Source: CALCMJ01 sp964475415 (lineage in GTDB: Bacteria; Bacteroidota; Bacteroidia; Chitinophagales; Saprospiraceae). From it: a stretch of DNA of 11,177 nt. The notes under the pieces were generated by a model. That model was not told where the DNA came from. It was given only the letters and a program-made list of their open reading frames with translations, and did not search any database. Each line of letters starts with the position of its first letter. Position 1 is the first letter of the stretch. Positions 1 through 7,313 of this stretch are shown one piece after another. The stretch lies in contig CAYYWZ010000098.1 of assembly GCA_964475415.1 (NCBI GenBank), positions 1-11,177 on the forward strand, read 5' to 3'. The position numbers and the translations under genes are program-made.

Positions 1-165
1 CCCGCATGAGGAACTTGTAAGAAAGCGACCGTTCTCCTACCTTAATGTACAAGTTGGGCGAATAAGAAGGGAGCTTGTCCGTGAAGAGCATTAGTGCGAA
101 GCTGGGGACCGAGCCGAATGGCGAGTCTGGAAAACTCCGACGCCGAGGAACGAGGGGGCATGCCC
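1..165 (+). repeat. GC-rich hairpin-bearing intergenic element (copy A), probable dispersed Bacteroidota repeat
   Basis: By hand count 92 of 165 bases are G or C, well above the neighbouring genes. The block opens with CCCGCATGAGG (1-11) and closes with the perfect palindrome GGGCATGCCC (156-165). Inside it are an exact 8-base inverted repeat (AACTTGTA 12-19, TACAAGTT 48-55) and a second hairpin near 120-144 (GGC-GAGT against ACTC-bulge-GCC). No reading frame is convincing. From memory, many Bacteroidota genomes carry dispersed GC-rich elements that begin with a GYRTGAGG-like string, hold a variable hairpin and end in a GAGGGGCAYGCCC-like string; this block fits that outline and a similar block lies at 8612-8745. 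Family membership is inference, because no search was possible. A structured RNA or the remnant of a mobile element are alternatives. The left limit is the window edge, so the element may extend further. Confidence 0.5.
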
Positions 166-274
166 AAATTCTTAAAATAGGAGAGCTAGTCCTGTTTTTA
201 TGAAGGAATAGCTATAGTTGGGGACAGAATATAAGAAAGGAGAGAAAAAAGGAACGATTATTATGTGATTCTGA

Positions 275-304
275 TTTGTAAAGTTGACTAAAACCTTAAA
301 TTTG
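275..304 (+). promoter_or_regulatory. Primary-sigma promoter of the panD operon (TTTG / TAnnTTTG type)
   Basis: TTTG at 275-278 and TAAATTTG at 297-304 are separated by 18 bases. They match the -33 TTTG and -7 TAnnTTTG elements recognised by the primary sigma factor of Bacteroidota. The stretch directly precedes the first gene of a tight operon, which supports the call. Transcription would start within a few bases of the panD ATG at 312, so the message would be leaderless or nearly so. The sequence between the repeat element and this promoter (166-274) shows nothing else clear. Confidence 0.6.
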
Positions 305-311
305 CAGTCTT

Positions 312-665
312 ATGCTAATACAAGTACACAAATCAAAGATACATCGCGCGAAAATTACGCAGGCGAATCTAAACTATGTCGGATCGATAACTATCGATGA
401 GGACCTTATAGATGCTGCTGATCTTGTCGCGGGAGAGAGAGTTCAGATCGTGAATAATAATAATGGCGAGCGCTTAGAAACCTACGTGATCAAAGGCGAA
501 CGTGGTTCTGGAATCATCTGTCTGAACGGGGCAGCAGCTCGTAAAGCTGAAATAGGTGATGTTGTAATTATTATTTCTTATGGTTATATGACGCAAGAGG
601 AGGCTAGAGCTCATAAAGCAATCGCGATATTTCCCGATGAAAATAACAAAATAGAAAAGGCTTGA
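312..665 (+). CDS. panD: Aspartate 1-decarboxylase precursor
   Basis: PanD removes the alpha-carboxyl group of L-aspartate to give beta-alanine, the precursor of pantothenate and coenzyme A, in the cytoplasm. The enzyme is a homotetramer that uses a pyruvoyl group made by self-cleavage. At 117 residues it has the normal length for the family. The cleavage site is visible as NYVGS with Gly24-Ser25, where Ser25 becomes the pyruvoyl group. Lys9, Arg54, Tyr58 and Asn72, all in the usual active-site positions, are present, as is the conserved NGAAAR stretch (72-77). The ATG at 312 gives the standard MLIxVxKSKIHRA start. The gene is first in the operon and follows a clear promoter. Its stop overlaps the next start by 4 bases (TTGA). 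panC, often close by in this phylum, is not in the window. Confidence 0.97.
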   Translation: MLIQVHKSKIHRAKITQANLNYVGSITIDEDLIDAADLVAGERVQIVNNNNGERLETYVIKGERGSGIICLNGAAARKAEIGDVVIIISYGYMTQEEARAHKAIAIFPDENNKIEKA

Positions 666-1693
666 GTAAAAATTTAACTTCAGTAGTTAAGTTTTTATTT
701 TTCTTTGGCGTAGGGTTTGCCATCCTATATTTTCTATATAATAATCAGAATGCAGCATATCTAGAAGAATGTGCGCTCAAGGGTATCCCTAATGCGGAAT
801 GCAACTTACTAGATAAAATTCTAGACGACTTCAAGACCGTGAAGATTGGCTGGGTAGTATTTATACTAGTACTTTTTGTAATAAGCAATATAATCCGTTC
901 TGCTAGGTGGCAGACTATGCTCCGAACACTTGGACATCAACCTAGTTTTTTCAATTGTTTTGCTGCTGTATGCTTGGCATATTTTGCTAATCTAGGTATT
1001 CCCAGATTGGGAGAATTTATCCGTCCAGCTACAATAACGCGATATGAAAATATTCCTATAGAACATAGTTTCGGGACAATAGTGGCTGAACGAATTATAG
1101 ACGTCGCCTGTCTCTTAATAGCAATTTTTCTAGGTATTTTCTTAGGAGGTCCAAGGATCATATCTTATCTACAGGAGAATACCTCTATCACATTACAACA
1201 AATATACCTCCTTATTGGGCTCGGTATAATTGCGGGAATAGTAGGACTATTAGTTTTTAGATATATACTCCAATCAGAATCGGAAAACAAAATATTTAAG
1301 TTTATAAAAGAAAAGCTTGCAGGGTTTTCTGATGGGTTAAAGTCTTTTGCACAGGTCGAAAACAAGACCATCTTTATCCTTCAGAGTGTAGCTATCTGGA
1401 TATTATATTATCTGATGACCTATCTTTGTTTCAACGCCTACGAACCTACTGCTGATCTAGGACCTATAGCTGGTCTTGTGGTTTTTGTTTTTGGAAGTTT
1501 AGGTATTGTATTCCCTTCCCCTGGTGGCATGGGTAGTTATCACTTTATGATCAGTCAGTCCTTGATGCTTTATGGGATTGGTGGCATAGAAGCATTTACC
1601 TTTGCTAATATCATCTTCTTCTCGTTGCAGATCATATGCAATGTATTATTAGGTATATTATCCTTAATATTACTACCGATTATCAATAGATGA
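662..1693 (+). CDS. Flippase-like multi-pass membrane protein (UPF0104 / lysylphosphatidylglycerol synthase TM-region family)
   Basis: This inner-membrane protein of 343 residues has about eight hydrophobic segments, including roughly 10-26, 62-80, 140-161, 181-201, 238-258, 266-284 and 312-340. It carries the family signatures PRLGEFIRP (114-122), RIID (144-147) and PSPGGMGSYH (285-294). These mark the membrane domain that in MprF moves lysyl-phosphatidylglycerol across the membrane. No catalytic soluble domain is attached, so synthase activity is not expected; translocation of a lipid or glycolipid is inferred, and the substrate is unknown. The start is TTG at 662, overlapping the panD stop as TTGA. 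It gives a normal N-terminus ahead of the first helix, and the next possible methionine lies far inside. The end overlaps rfaE2 as ATGA, so translation is probably coupled on both sides. The neighbouring rfaE2 suggests an envelope role. Confidence 0.88.
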   Translation: MSKNLTSVVKFLFFFGVGFAILYFLYNNQNAAYLEECALKGIPNAECNLLDKILDDFKTVKIGWVVFILVLFVISNIIRSARWQTMLRTLGHQPSFFNCFAAVCLAYFANLGIPRLGEFIRPATITRYENIPIEHSFGTIVAERIIDVACLLIAIFLGIFLGGPRIISYLQENTSITLQQIYLLIGLGIIAGIVGLLVFRYILQSESENKIFKFIKEKLAGFSDGLKSFAQVENKTIFILQSVAIWILYYLMTYLCFNAYEPTADLGPIAGLVVFVFGSLGIVFPSPGGMGSYHFMISQSLMLYGIGGIEAFTFANIIFFSLQIICNVLLGILSLILLPIINR

Positions 1694-2181
1694 TGAAAAG
1701 CTCAAGAGACAAAATATTAAATTCAGAAGCTGCCTTAGAGGCATGGTTAGCTGAGGTGAAACTGAAAGGTGAGAAGATCGTATTTACCAATGGCTGTTTT
1801 GACTTATTACATCCAGGTCATCTTTCTTATCTAGCAGAAGCACAAAGCCTAGGAGATCATCTTATTGTAGCAGTAAATACTGATGCATCTGTCAAAAAGC
1901 TAAAAGGCGAAGATAGACCTATCAACAATCTGAAGGATAGAATGCTTATGCTAGCTTCTCTAATCTATGTAGATAAGCTTATAGCATTTGATGAAGAAAC
2001 GCCATATGAATTGATCAAAGAGATCTGTCCTGCGCAGTTGGTCAAAGGTGGTGATTATGCAGAAGATCAAATAGTTGGCGCAGATATTGTGAAATCAAAT
2101 GGAGGGAAAGTAAGTGTTTTGCCTTTTCTCAGTGGATACTCGAGTACAGCTATCATTCAAAAAATATCTGATCTCAAATAA
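1690..2181 (+). CDS. rfaE2: D-glycero-beta-D-manno-heptose 1-phosphate adenylyltransferase (stand-alone RfaE2/HldE C-terminal domain)
   Basis: The enzyme transfers AMP from ATP to heptose 1-phosphate, making the ADP-heptose used in the lipopolysaccharide inner core. At 163 residues it corresponds to the C-terminal half of the fused E. coli HldE, as in many Bacteroidota where the two halves are separate genes. Visible motifs are TNGCFD (33-38) and HPGH (41-44, the HxGH nucleotidyltransferase motif), then VNTDASVKKLKG (62-73), VKGGDY (118-123) and the C-terminal GYSSTAII (149-156). Two ATG codons stand in tandem at 1690 and 1693; either may be used, and the first overlaps the upstream stop. The kinase half (RfaE1) is not in this window. 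Other cytidylyltransferase-fold enzymes share HxGH, but the VKGGDY and GYSST signatures favour RfaE2. Confidence 0.93.
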   Translation: MMKSSRDKILNSEAALEAWLAEVKLKGEKIVFTNGCFDLLHPGHLSYLAEAQSLGDHLIVAVNTDASVKKLKGEDRPINNLKDRMLMLASLIYVDKLIAFDEETPYELIKEICPAQLVKGGDYAEDQIVGADIVKSNGGKVSVLPFLSGYSSTAIIQKISDLK

Positions 2182-2187
2182 AAAATT

Positions 2188-2985
2188 ATGCCTCAGGTAA
2201 AAGATGTCATACAATATCTGGAGACCATAGCACCTCTAGAATACCAAGAATCTTACGATAATGCGGGACTGATTGTAGGTAATCGTGATGCTACAGTCGT
2301 TTCGGTATTACTCTGTCTGGATTCCACTGAAGCGGTAATAGATGAGGCTATAGCACAAGGAAGTAATCTTGTGATTGCGCACCACCCTATCGTATTTTCT
2401 GGTCTTAAGCAGTTTACTGGAAAAAACTATATAGAAAGAGTCATTATAAAGGCTATTAAAAATGATATTGCTATCTACGCTATCCATACTAATCTAGATA
2501 ATGTCTATCAAAATGGTGTAAATAAGCGCATCTGTGATATTTTAGGCCTAGAAAATACGCAGATATTAAGTGCTAATCCAGCGCTAAGCCAAGTAGGTGA
2601 TATAGGAGCCGGAATGATAGGAAATCTTCCATCGCCTATGATTACTAAGGATTTTCTACTGTCTCTGAAGGATAAGATGTCCCTAAATGTGATAAAACAT
2701 ACTAAACTAACCGCTGAAAAGATAACAAGAGTGGCTGTTTGCGGGGGTTCGGGAAGCTTTTTGCTAGATCAGGCTATCGCTCAGAAAGCTGATATATTTA
2801 TCACTTCTGATTATAAATACCACCAATTTTTTGATGCTAATGATCAGATCATTATTGCTGATATAGGACACTATGAGAGCGAGTTCTATACTATTGAGCT
2901 TTTGCAGGAGTTAATAAGAAAAAAATTTAGTAACTTTGCAGCCCATTGTACAAAAATTAGTACAAATCCAGTAAATTATTTATAA
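2188..2985 (+). CDS. Nif3-like dinuclear metal-centre hexameric protein (YbgI / GTP cyclohydrolase I type 2 homologue)
   Basis: Members of the Nif3/YbgI family form hexameric rings with a two-metal site. A GTP cyclohydrolase activity has been proposed for some, but the physiological role is unsettled. The sequence shows the DNAGL motif (24-28), the metal-binding AHHP (His65, His66), HTNLD (Asp104) and the C-terminal GHYESE with His228 and Glu232 at the expected spacing of four. A GGSG stretch lies at 186-189. At 265 residues this is the short form, without the roughly 100-residue PII-like insertion carried by many Bacteroidota homologues of about 365 residues. It starts 6 bases after rfaE2 and ends 4 bases before the zinc-ribbon gene. 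Its pairing with that gene recurs across phyla, which suggests a shared but undefined function. Confidence 0.92.
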   Translation: MPQVKDVIQYLETIAPLEYQESYDNAGLIVGNRDATVVSVLLCLDSTEAVIDEAIAQGSNLVIAHHPIVFSGLKQFTGKNYIERVIIKAIKNDIAIYAIHTNLDNVYQNGVNKRICDILGLENTQILSANPALSQVGDIGAGMIGNLPSPMITKDFLLSLKDKMSLNVIKHTKLTAEKITRVAVCGGSGSFLLDQAIAQKADIFITSDYKYHQFFDANDQIIIADIGHYESEFYTIELLQELIRKKFSNFAAHCTKISTNPVNYL

Positions 2986-2989
2986 AACT

Positions 2990-3748
2990 ATGGCAAAGAA
3001 AAGTACTACACCTGTAGAGGAGACAATAAAAAGTCTAATAGAACTGCAAACAATCGATAGCAAAATCGATGAAATACAAATTCTCAAGGGAGAGTTACCT
3101 ATGGAGGTAAGTGACTTAGAGGACGAAATAGCAGGTCTAGAAACAAGAACAGCTAGACTTTCAGGTAATCTAGATGATATCAACTCCGACATCAGCAACC
3201 ATAAAAACAACATCAAAGAAGCAGAGGCGCTTATCGCTAAGTATGAGAAGCAACTAGATGATGTAAAGAATAATAGAGAGTTCGAAGCACTAAGTAAGGA
3301 AATAGAGATGCAGAAGCTAGAGATCCAGCTTTCTGAAAAGAAGATGAAAGAGGTAGATATCTTAAAAGTAAAGAAGAAGGAGACACTAGATCTATCTAAA
3401 GAAGACTTAGATAATAAGCAGAAAGACTTAGAGGTAAAAAAAGTAGAGCTGGAAAAGATCAAGGCTAAGACAGACAAAGAAGAAAAGAAACTTCTGAAAG
3501 CTTCTACAGCTGCTAAGACTGGTCTTACACCTAGACTTATCAAGTCTTATGATAAAATAAGAAATAACTACAAAAATGGTCTTGCTGTTGTGACTATAAA
3601 CAGAGGTTCATGTGGTGGATGTTTTAACAGAATCCCACCTCAGTTACAGATAGAGATCGGGCAAAGAAAGAAGCTTGTAGCTTGTGAACATTGTGGAAGA
3701 GTACTCGTAGATAATGAACTTGCCGGCGTAACAGAAGAAGCAAAATAA
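2990..3748 (+). CDS. Coiled-coil protein with C-terminal C4 zinc ribbon (DUF164 family)
   Basis: The protein has 252 residues. Residues from about 12 to 172 form a long, highly charged helical coiled coil rich in Lys, Glu, Asp and Leu. The family motif NNREFEAL lies at 94-101. A compact C-terminal zinc ribbon follows, with Cys208, Cys211 (CGGC), Cys232 and Cys235 (CEHC) as the four ligands. The fold is that of the family containing the epsilonproteobacterial protein HP0958/FlgZ and chlamydial CdsZ, which are linked to RNA or secretion-apparatus binding. No such role can be assigned here, since no flagellar or type III genes are nearby. A nucleic-acid- or protein-binding adaptor is a reasonable inference. 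It is the last gene of the operon, 4 bases after the Nif3 gene and just ahead of an intrinsic terminator. Confidence 0.9.
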   Translation: MAKKSTTPVEETIKSLIELQTIDSKIDEIQILKGELPMEVSDLEDEIAGLETRTARLSGNLDDINSDISNHKNNIKEAEALIAKYEKQLDDVKNNREFEALSKEIEMQKLEIQLSEKKMKEVDILKVKKKETLDLSKEDLDNKQKDLEVKKVELEKIKAKTDKEEKKLLKASTAAKTGLTPRLIKSYDKIRNNYKNGLAVVTINRGSCGGCFNRIPPQLQIEIGQRKKLVACEHCGRVLVDNELAGVTEEAK

Positions 3749-3777
3749 AAACAGAAATGTTTTTTAAAAGTTAAAAC

Positions 3778-3810
3778 AGCCCTGAACCTGAATGGAACAG
3801 GGCTTTTTTT
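3778..3810 (+). terminator. Intrinsic terminator of the panD-zinc ribbon operon
   Basis: A 7-base perfect stem, AGCCCTG (3778-3784) with CAGGGCT (3798-3804), encloses a 13-base loop and is followed by a run of T to 3810. Upstream A residues can extend pairing into the T tract after one mismatch. It lies 29 bases after the zinc-ribbon stop and 16 bases before the next gene, so it separates the two transcription units. Confidence 0.88.
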
Positions 3811-3826
3811 ACGTATATAACACAGA

Positions 3827-5338
3827 ATGTCTATACTTAAGAAACTTAGTAAGTCTATAGTCCCAGCATTTATAGGAATGCTCCTGTTCTGCAGCTCTTC
3901 GCTTGTCTCGCAAGGGAGGTTCGACTACAATGAAGATCTACAGTCCATCTATAGAAACATTATCTCTCTCAAGCTAGATCTAGCAAGGACTCAATTAGCT
4001 GATATGGCGGACACAGATCCAGAAAATCTTGCACGGTATCATATGGAAAACTATGTAGACTTTTTCACCATATTTATCAATGAGGATGAGAAAGAATATA
4101 AAAAGCTAAAGAAGCAGAGAAAGAAAAGGCTTAAAGCCATACAAAAAGGAGACAAGACATCTCCTTACTATTTGTTTACCCAAGCGGAGATCAATTTGCA
4201 ATGGGCACTTACAAGTGCAAAATTCGGAGAGCAGTTTAATGCGCTAAAAGAAATCTATTCTTCTTATAGGGATCTGAAACAAAATGAAACGCTCCACCCT
4301 GATTTCCAGGAAAACAAAAAAAGTCTAAGTGTCATCCATGCCGTAAATGAAACTATACCGATTCCACGTGTACTCAAAAAACTGTTCAGTTTACAAGGAA
4401 GCATAGAGCGGGGAGAAAAAGAAATAAAAGAACTTCTAGACTATGCTGGATCTAATCAGTCCATGTTCTATGAAGAAGCTATAGCATCTTATGTTGTTAT
4501 ATTACTCTACCAAAAGAATGAAAAAGATAAGGCTTACAAAATATTAAATGAAAGCAAACTAGATCCAGCAACTTCTCCCTTAGTAAGTTTTCTCTATGCT
4601 AAGATTGCACAACGAGCAGGATATAACGAAGCTGCTATAAGTGCACTAGAGGCGAGTCCTTCTGGCGGTGACTATATGAGATTTGATTACTTAGATTTCC
4701 TTATGGGATTAAGTAAAATTAGAAGGTTAGATGACGATGCTGATGTATATCTAGAGCGGTTTGTCAAAAACTTTAAAGGAAGACTTTATCTAAAGGAGGC
4801 TTATCAAAAATTAGCTTGGTACGAACTTGTTGTCAATGATGACATTACAGGGTATAAAAAATATATAGCGCAAGTAGGGAAGGTAGGAACAGAGATCGTA
4901 GATGATGATAAGCAAGCAATGAAAGAGTTAGAATCCGAGAAAATTCCTAATCCTGAATTGCTCAAAGCTCGACTACTTTTTGATGGAGGATACAATCAGA
5001 GGTCCTATGATCACCTAGTCCGAAATGAACATAAGATCGTCTATAATGATGCGCTAGAACTAGAATATAACTATAGGCTAGGTAGAGCAACACAGGCACT
5101 TAAAAATTACCCAGATGCACTGGTCTATTTTTCTCAGACTATAGATAAAGGAACCAAATCTGAAGAATACTACGCCTGTAATGCAGCGTTACAAATGGGT
5201 ATTATCTACGAAGAATTACAAGACTATAAAAAGGCAAGAAAGTATTTTGATCTATGCATAAACTTATCTCCTAAGGAATATAAAACTAGCTTGCATCAGA
5301 AGGCAAAGACTGGGAAGGATCGCATTAAGAATAAATGA
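3827..5338 (+). CDS. Secreted or periplasmic tetratricopeptide-repeat-like protein, function unknown
   Basis: The protein has 503 residues. The N-terminus has a basic stretch (KKLSKS, 5-10) and a hydrophobic core (11-28), with probable signal peptidase I cleavage near residue 28-30. The cysteine at 22 is preceded by LLF, which does not make a good lipobox. The mature part is almost wholly helical. Two C-terminal segments (about 409-442 and 448-481) match the TPR pattern: YRLGRATQALKNYPDAL, then LQMGIIYEELQDYKKA. Earlier segments (about 215-280) look like degenerate repeats. A very basic stretch KKLKKQRKKRLK lies at 92-103. I recognise no named family and can assign no enzyme activity; a scaffolding role in the periplasm or outer membrane is inference. 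The gene sits alone between a terminator and a 241-base gap, so it is probably transcribed separately. No promoter consensus is evident in the short upstream gap. Confidence 0.85.
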   Translation: MSILKKLSKSIVPAFIGMLLFCSSSLVSQGRFDYNEDLQSIYRNIISLKLDLARTQLADMADTDPENLARYHMENYVDFFTIFINEDEKEYKKLKKQRKKRLKAIQKGDKTSPYYLFTQAEINLQWALTSAKFGEQFNALKEIYSSYRDLKQNETLHPDFQENKKSLSVIHAVNETIPIPRVLKKLFSLQGSIERGEKEIKELLDYAGSNQSMFYEEAIASYVVILLYQKNEKDKAYKILNESKLDPATSPLVSFLYAKIAQRAGYNEAAISALEASPSGGDYMRFDYLDFLMGLSKIRRLDDDADVYLERFVKNFKGRLYLKEAYQKLAWYELVVNDDITGYKKYIAQVGKVGTEIVDDDKQAMKELESEKIPNPELLKARLLFDGGYNQRSYDHLVRNEHKIVYNDALELEYNYRLGRATQALKNYPDALVYFSQTIDKGTKSEEYYACNAALQMGIIYEELQDYKKARKYFDLCINLSPKEYKTSLHQKAKTGKDRIKNK

Positions 5339-5579
5339 AACACAATCTCTGAGGCTCGCTATGCAAAATAAAACAAAATTATAAGACCTTAATTTGTTAA
5401 TTATCCACCCATTAGAATAGCTTATTCCATTAAAATGGGGATAATAATCTTCCCTTCATCATACTATTTTAACAATTGGATTCATATAATTAATAATGGC
5501 TAAACCCTTAGGTTATTATATGAAGAAGAAAGGTTATTTTCTTTAATTACGTATCTTGCATTACTTAAGATAGAAACGC
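5339..5579. promoter_or_regulatory. Intergenic leader before the SulP gene, with a direct repeat
   Basis: This AT-rich gap should hold the end of the TPR transcript and the promoter of the SulP-galE unit. No full TAnnTTTG match is present; the nearest is TTAATTTG at 5389-5396, with no partner element. An imperfect inverted repeat, CCCATT (5408-5413) with AATGGG (5434-5439), has no T run after it. AGGTTATT occurs twice on the same strand, at 5510-5517 and 5531-5538, exactly 21 bases apart, about two helical turns. That spacing would suit a dimeric regulator, but chance is possible in such AT-rich sequence. Confidence 0.3.
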
Positions 5580-7310
5580 TTGAGCAATTTAATTTCTAGA
5601 ATATCTCCACTATACAGATCACTCTCTTTTTACAATAAAGAGAAGTTTAAAAATGATATGTGGGCTGGTCTGACAGTAGGCACAATACTTATACCTCAAG
5701 GGATGGCTTATGCAGTACTAGCAGGTGTTCCCCCTCAATATGGACTATATACGGCATTGATACCTATTATAGTATATGCACTCTTTGCAAGTTCTACAAA
5801 ACTAGCCATTGGACCAGTAGCTATTTCTTCGATGCTAGTATTAGCCGGGGTAAATAAGCTAGCACCGATAGGCAGCGAGGAATATATAAACCTTGTCATC
5901 CTCTGTGGTTTCCTTATAGGTTATCTTAAGCTATTGATTGGCTCCTTGAATTTAGGCTTCATTGTTAATTTTATTTCGCGCCCAGTAATTGCAGGATTTA
6001 TCTCTGCAGCAGCCATTATCATTATTGTTTCACAGTTAGGAGATATACTTGGTATTATTATTCCTAGAATGGAGAAATTACATCAGTCTTGCTACTATGC
6101 ATGTACTCACTTAAACGAAACTAATCTAATCAATCTAGGTATCAGCATTGCCACTATAGGGATTATCTTAGGTATTAAAAAATTATCAAAAGCTATACCT
6201 GGTGCTCTTATCGTGGTAATTTTAGGCATTGCGATCAGTTATTTTTTCAATCTAGAAACTTATGGTATTAAGATTATAAAAGAAGTACCTCAAGGTCTAC
6301 CGTCTATAGCTATTCCTACTTTGAGCTATGAGAATGTTAGAGCTTTACTTCCTACCGTACTCACAGTAACTGTTATCAATATAGTGGAATGCTTAGGAAT
6401 AGCAAAGTCTCTACAATCTAAACATAAAGATCACGTAGTAAACCCCGATAGAGAACTCATGGCACTAGGATTATCTAAACTCATGGGATCATTCTTCCTT
6501 GCAATACCTTCTTCGGGAAGTTTTTCTAGATCTGCAGTCAATAGTAATATGAATGCTAAGACAGGAATATCAGGGATTGTTACGGCTGTACTTATTGCAA
6601 TTACCTTATTATTTTTTACAGACATATTTTATTATCTACCCTATGCCGTTTTAGCCGCTATAATTCTGCTATCTGTTGTCAAACTTATTGATTACAAAGA
6701 AGCCATACAACTTTGGAAAACACATAAGATAGATTTCATGATGATGATATCGACTTTTGTCATTACACTCTTAGTAGGAATAGAACAAGGAATATTTAGT
6801 GGTGTAATGCTTTCGCTACTAAGCGTACTCTACAAAAGTTCTAAGCCCAATCTTATAGAGATTGCTAATATAAAAGGAAGCTCTCACTACAGAAATGTAG
6901 ATCGGTTTGATGATTTAGATAAGTTTCCTCACACTATTATTCTTAGATTTGACAACCAACTTTATTTTGGTAATGCGGACTACTTTAAAGAATCTATCTT
7001 AGATCAAATAGAAGAAAGTAAATTTGACATAAAATACGTTATTCTAGATGCTAGCCAGATGCATGATATAGACAGTACAGGAATACATATATTAAGCGAC
7101 CTAATTCTAGATTTGAAAAAAAGAAATATTGACTTACACGTGTGCGAAGCTAATGGTGTTGTAAGAGATATGCTATACAAGTCAGGACTGATGAATGAAA
7201 AAGAAAAGCATCATATGACGGTGCATAATGCGATTACAGAGATACACTTCCAGAATCCTAGTAGCGACGATGATGTTATCAATGCTATGCAAACTAATGT
7301 AAAAGAATAA
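5580..7310 (+). CDS. SulP-family (SLC26-like) anion transporter with C-terminal STAS domain
   Basis: This inner-membrane carrier of 576 residues probably moves sulfate, bicarbonate or another small anion; the sequence does not settle which. The membrane domain covers about 27-418. It includes the SulP signature region GLYTALIPIIVYALF through AIGPVA (55-81), an acidic residue in NIVECLG (Glu270) in the transmembrane-8 area, and the conserved PSSGSFSRSAVN (310-321). The cytoplasmic STAS domain runs from about 450 to 555 and keeps the DIDSTG loop (496-501), where anti-sigma-antagonist relatives are phosphorylated on Ser. Length is normal for the family. The start is TTG at 5580, which gives a typical N-terminus before the first helix; the next in-frame Met is residue 27, at the start of that helix. 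galE follows after 3 bases, so the two are very likely cotranscribed. Confidence 0.94.
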   Translation: MSNLISRISPLYRSLSFYNKEKFKNDMWAGLTVGTILIPQGMAYAVLAGVPPQYGLYTALIPIIVYALFASSTKLAIGPVAISSMLVLAGVNKLAPIGSEEYINLVILCGFLIGYLKLLIGSLNLGFIVNFISRPVIAGFISAAAIIIIVSQLGDILGIIIPRMEKLHQSCYYACTHLNETNLINLGISIATIGIILGIKKLSKAIPGALIVVILGIAISYFFNLETYGIKIIKEVPQGLPSIAIPTLSYENVRALLPTVLTVTVINIVECLGIAKSLQSKHKDHVVNPDRELMALGLSKLMGSFFLAIPSSGSFSRSAVNSNMNAKTGISGIVTAVLIAITLLFFTDIFYYLPYAVLAAIILLSVVKLIDYKEAIQLWKTHKIDFMMMISTFVITLLVGIEQGIFSGVMLSLLSVLYKSSKPNLIEIANIKGSSHYRNVDRFDDLDKFPHTIILRFDNQLYFGNADYFKESILDQIEESKFDIKYVILDASQMHDIDSTGIHILSDLILDLKKRNIDLHVCEANGVVRDMLYKSGLMNEKEKHHMTVHNAITEIHFQNPSSDDDVINAMQTNVKE

Positions 7311-7313
7311 TCT

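Noticed and set aside
2..94. Open frame from the left edge ending at TAG (92-94), possibly the tail of an upstream gene
   Set aside because: About 30 codons with no recognisable family, lying wholly inside the hairpin-rich block, so a chance open frame is more likely; cannot be excluded without sequence to the left.
60..165. Group II intron or other ribozyme fragment, prompted by GTGCG and GAGCCG strings
   Set aside because: No intact domain V-like hairpin and no reverse transcriptase frame can be found.
179..199. Short hairpin AGGA/TCCT followed by GTTTTT as a terminator
   Set aside because: Only a 4-base stem; too weak to call.
2980..3543. Minus-strand frame of 187 codons opposite the zinc-ribbon gene
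   Set aside because: Serine/leucine-rich shadow of the lysine/glutamate-rich coiled-coil gene, which has clear family motifs on the plus strand.
5408..5439. CCCATT/AATGGG inverted repeat as a terminator for the TPR gene
   Set aside because: Stem of 6 with a 20-base loop and no T run after it.
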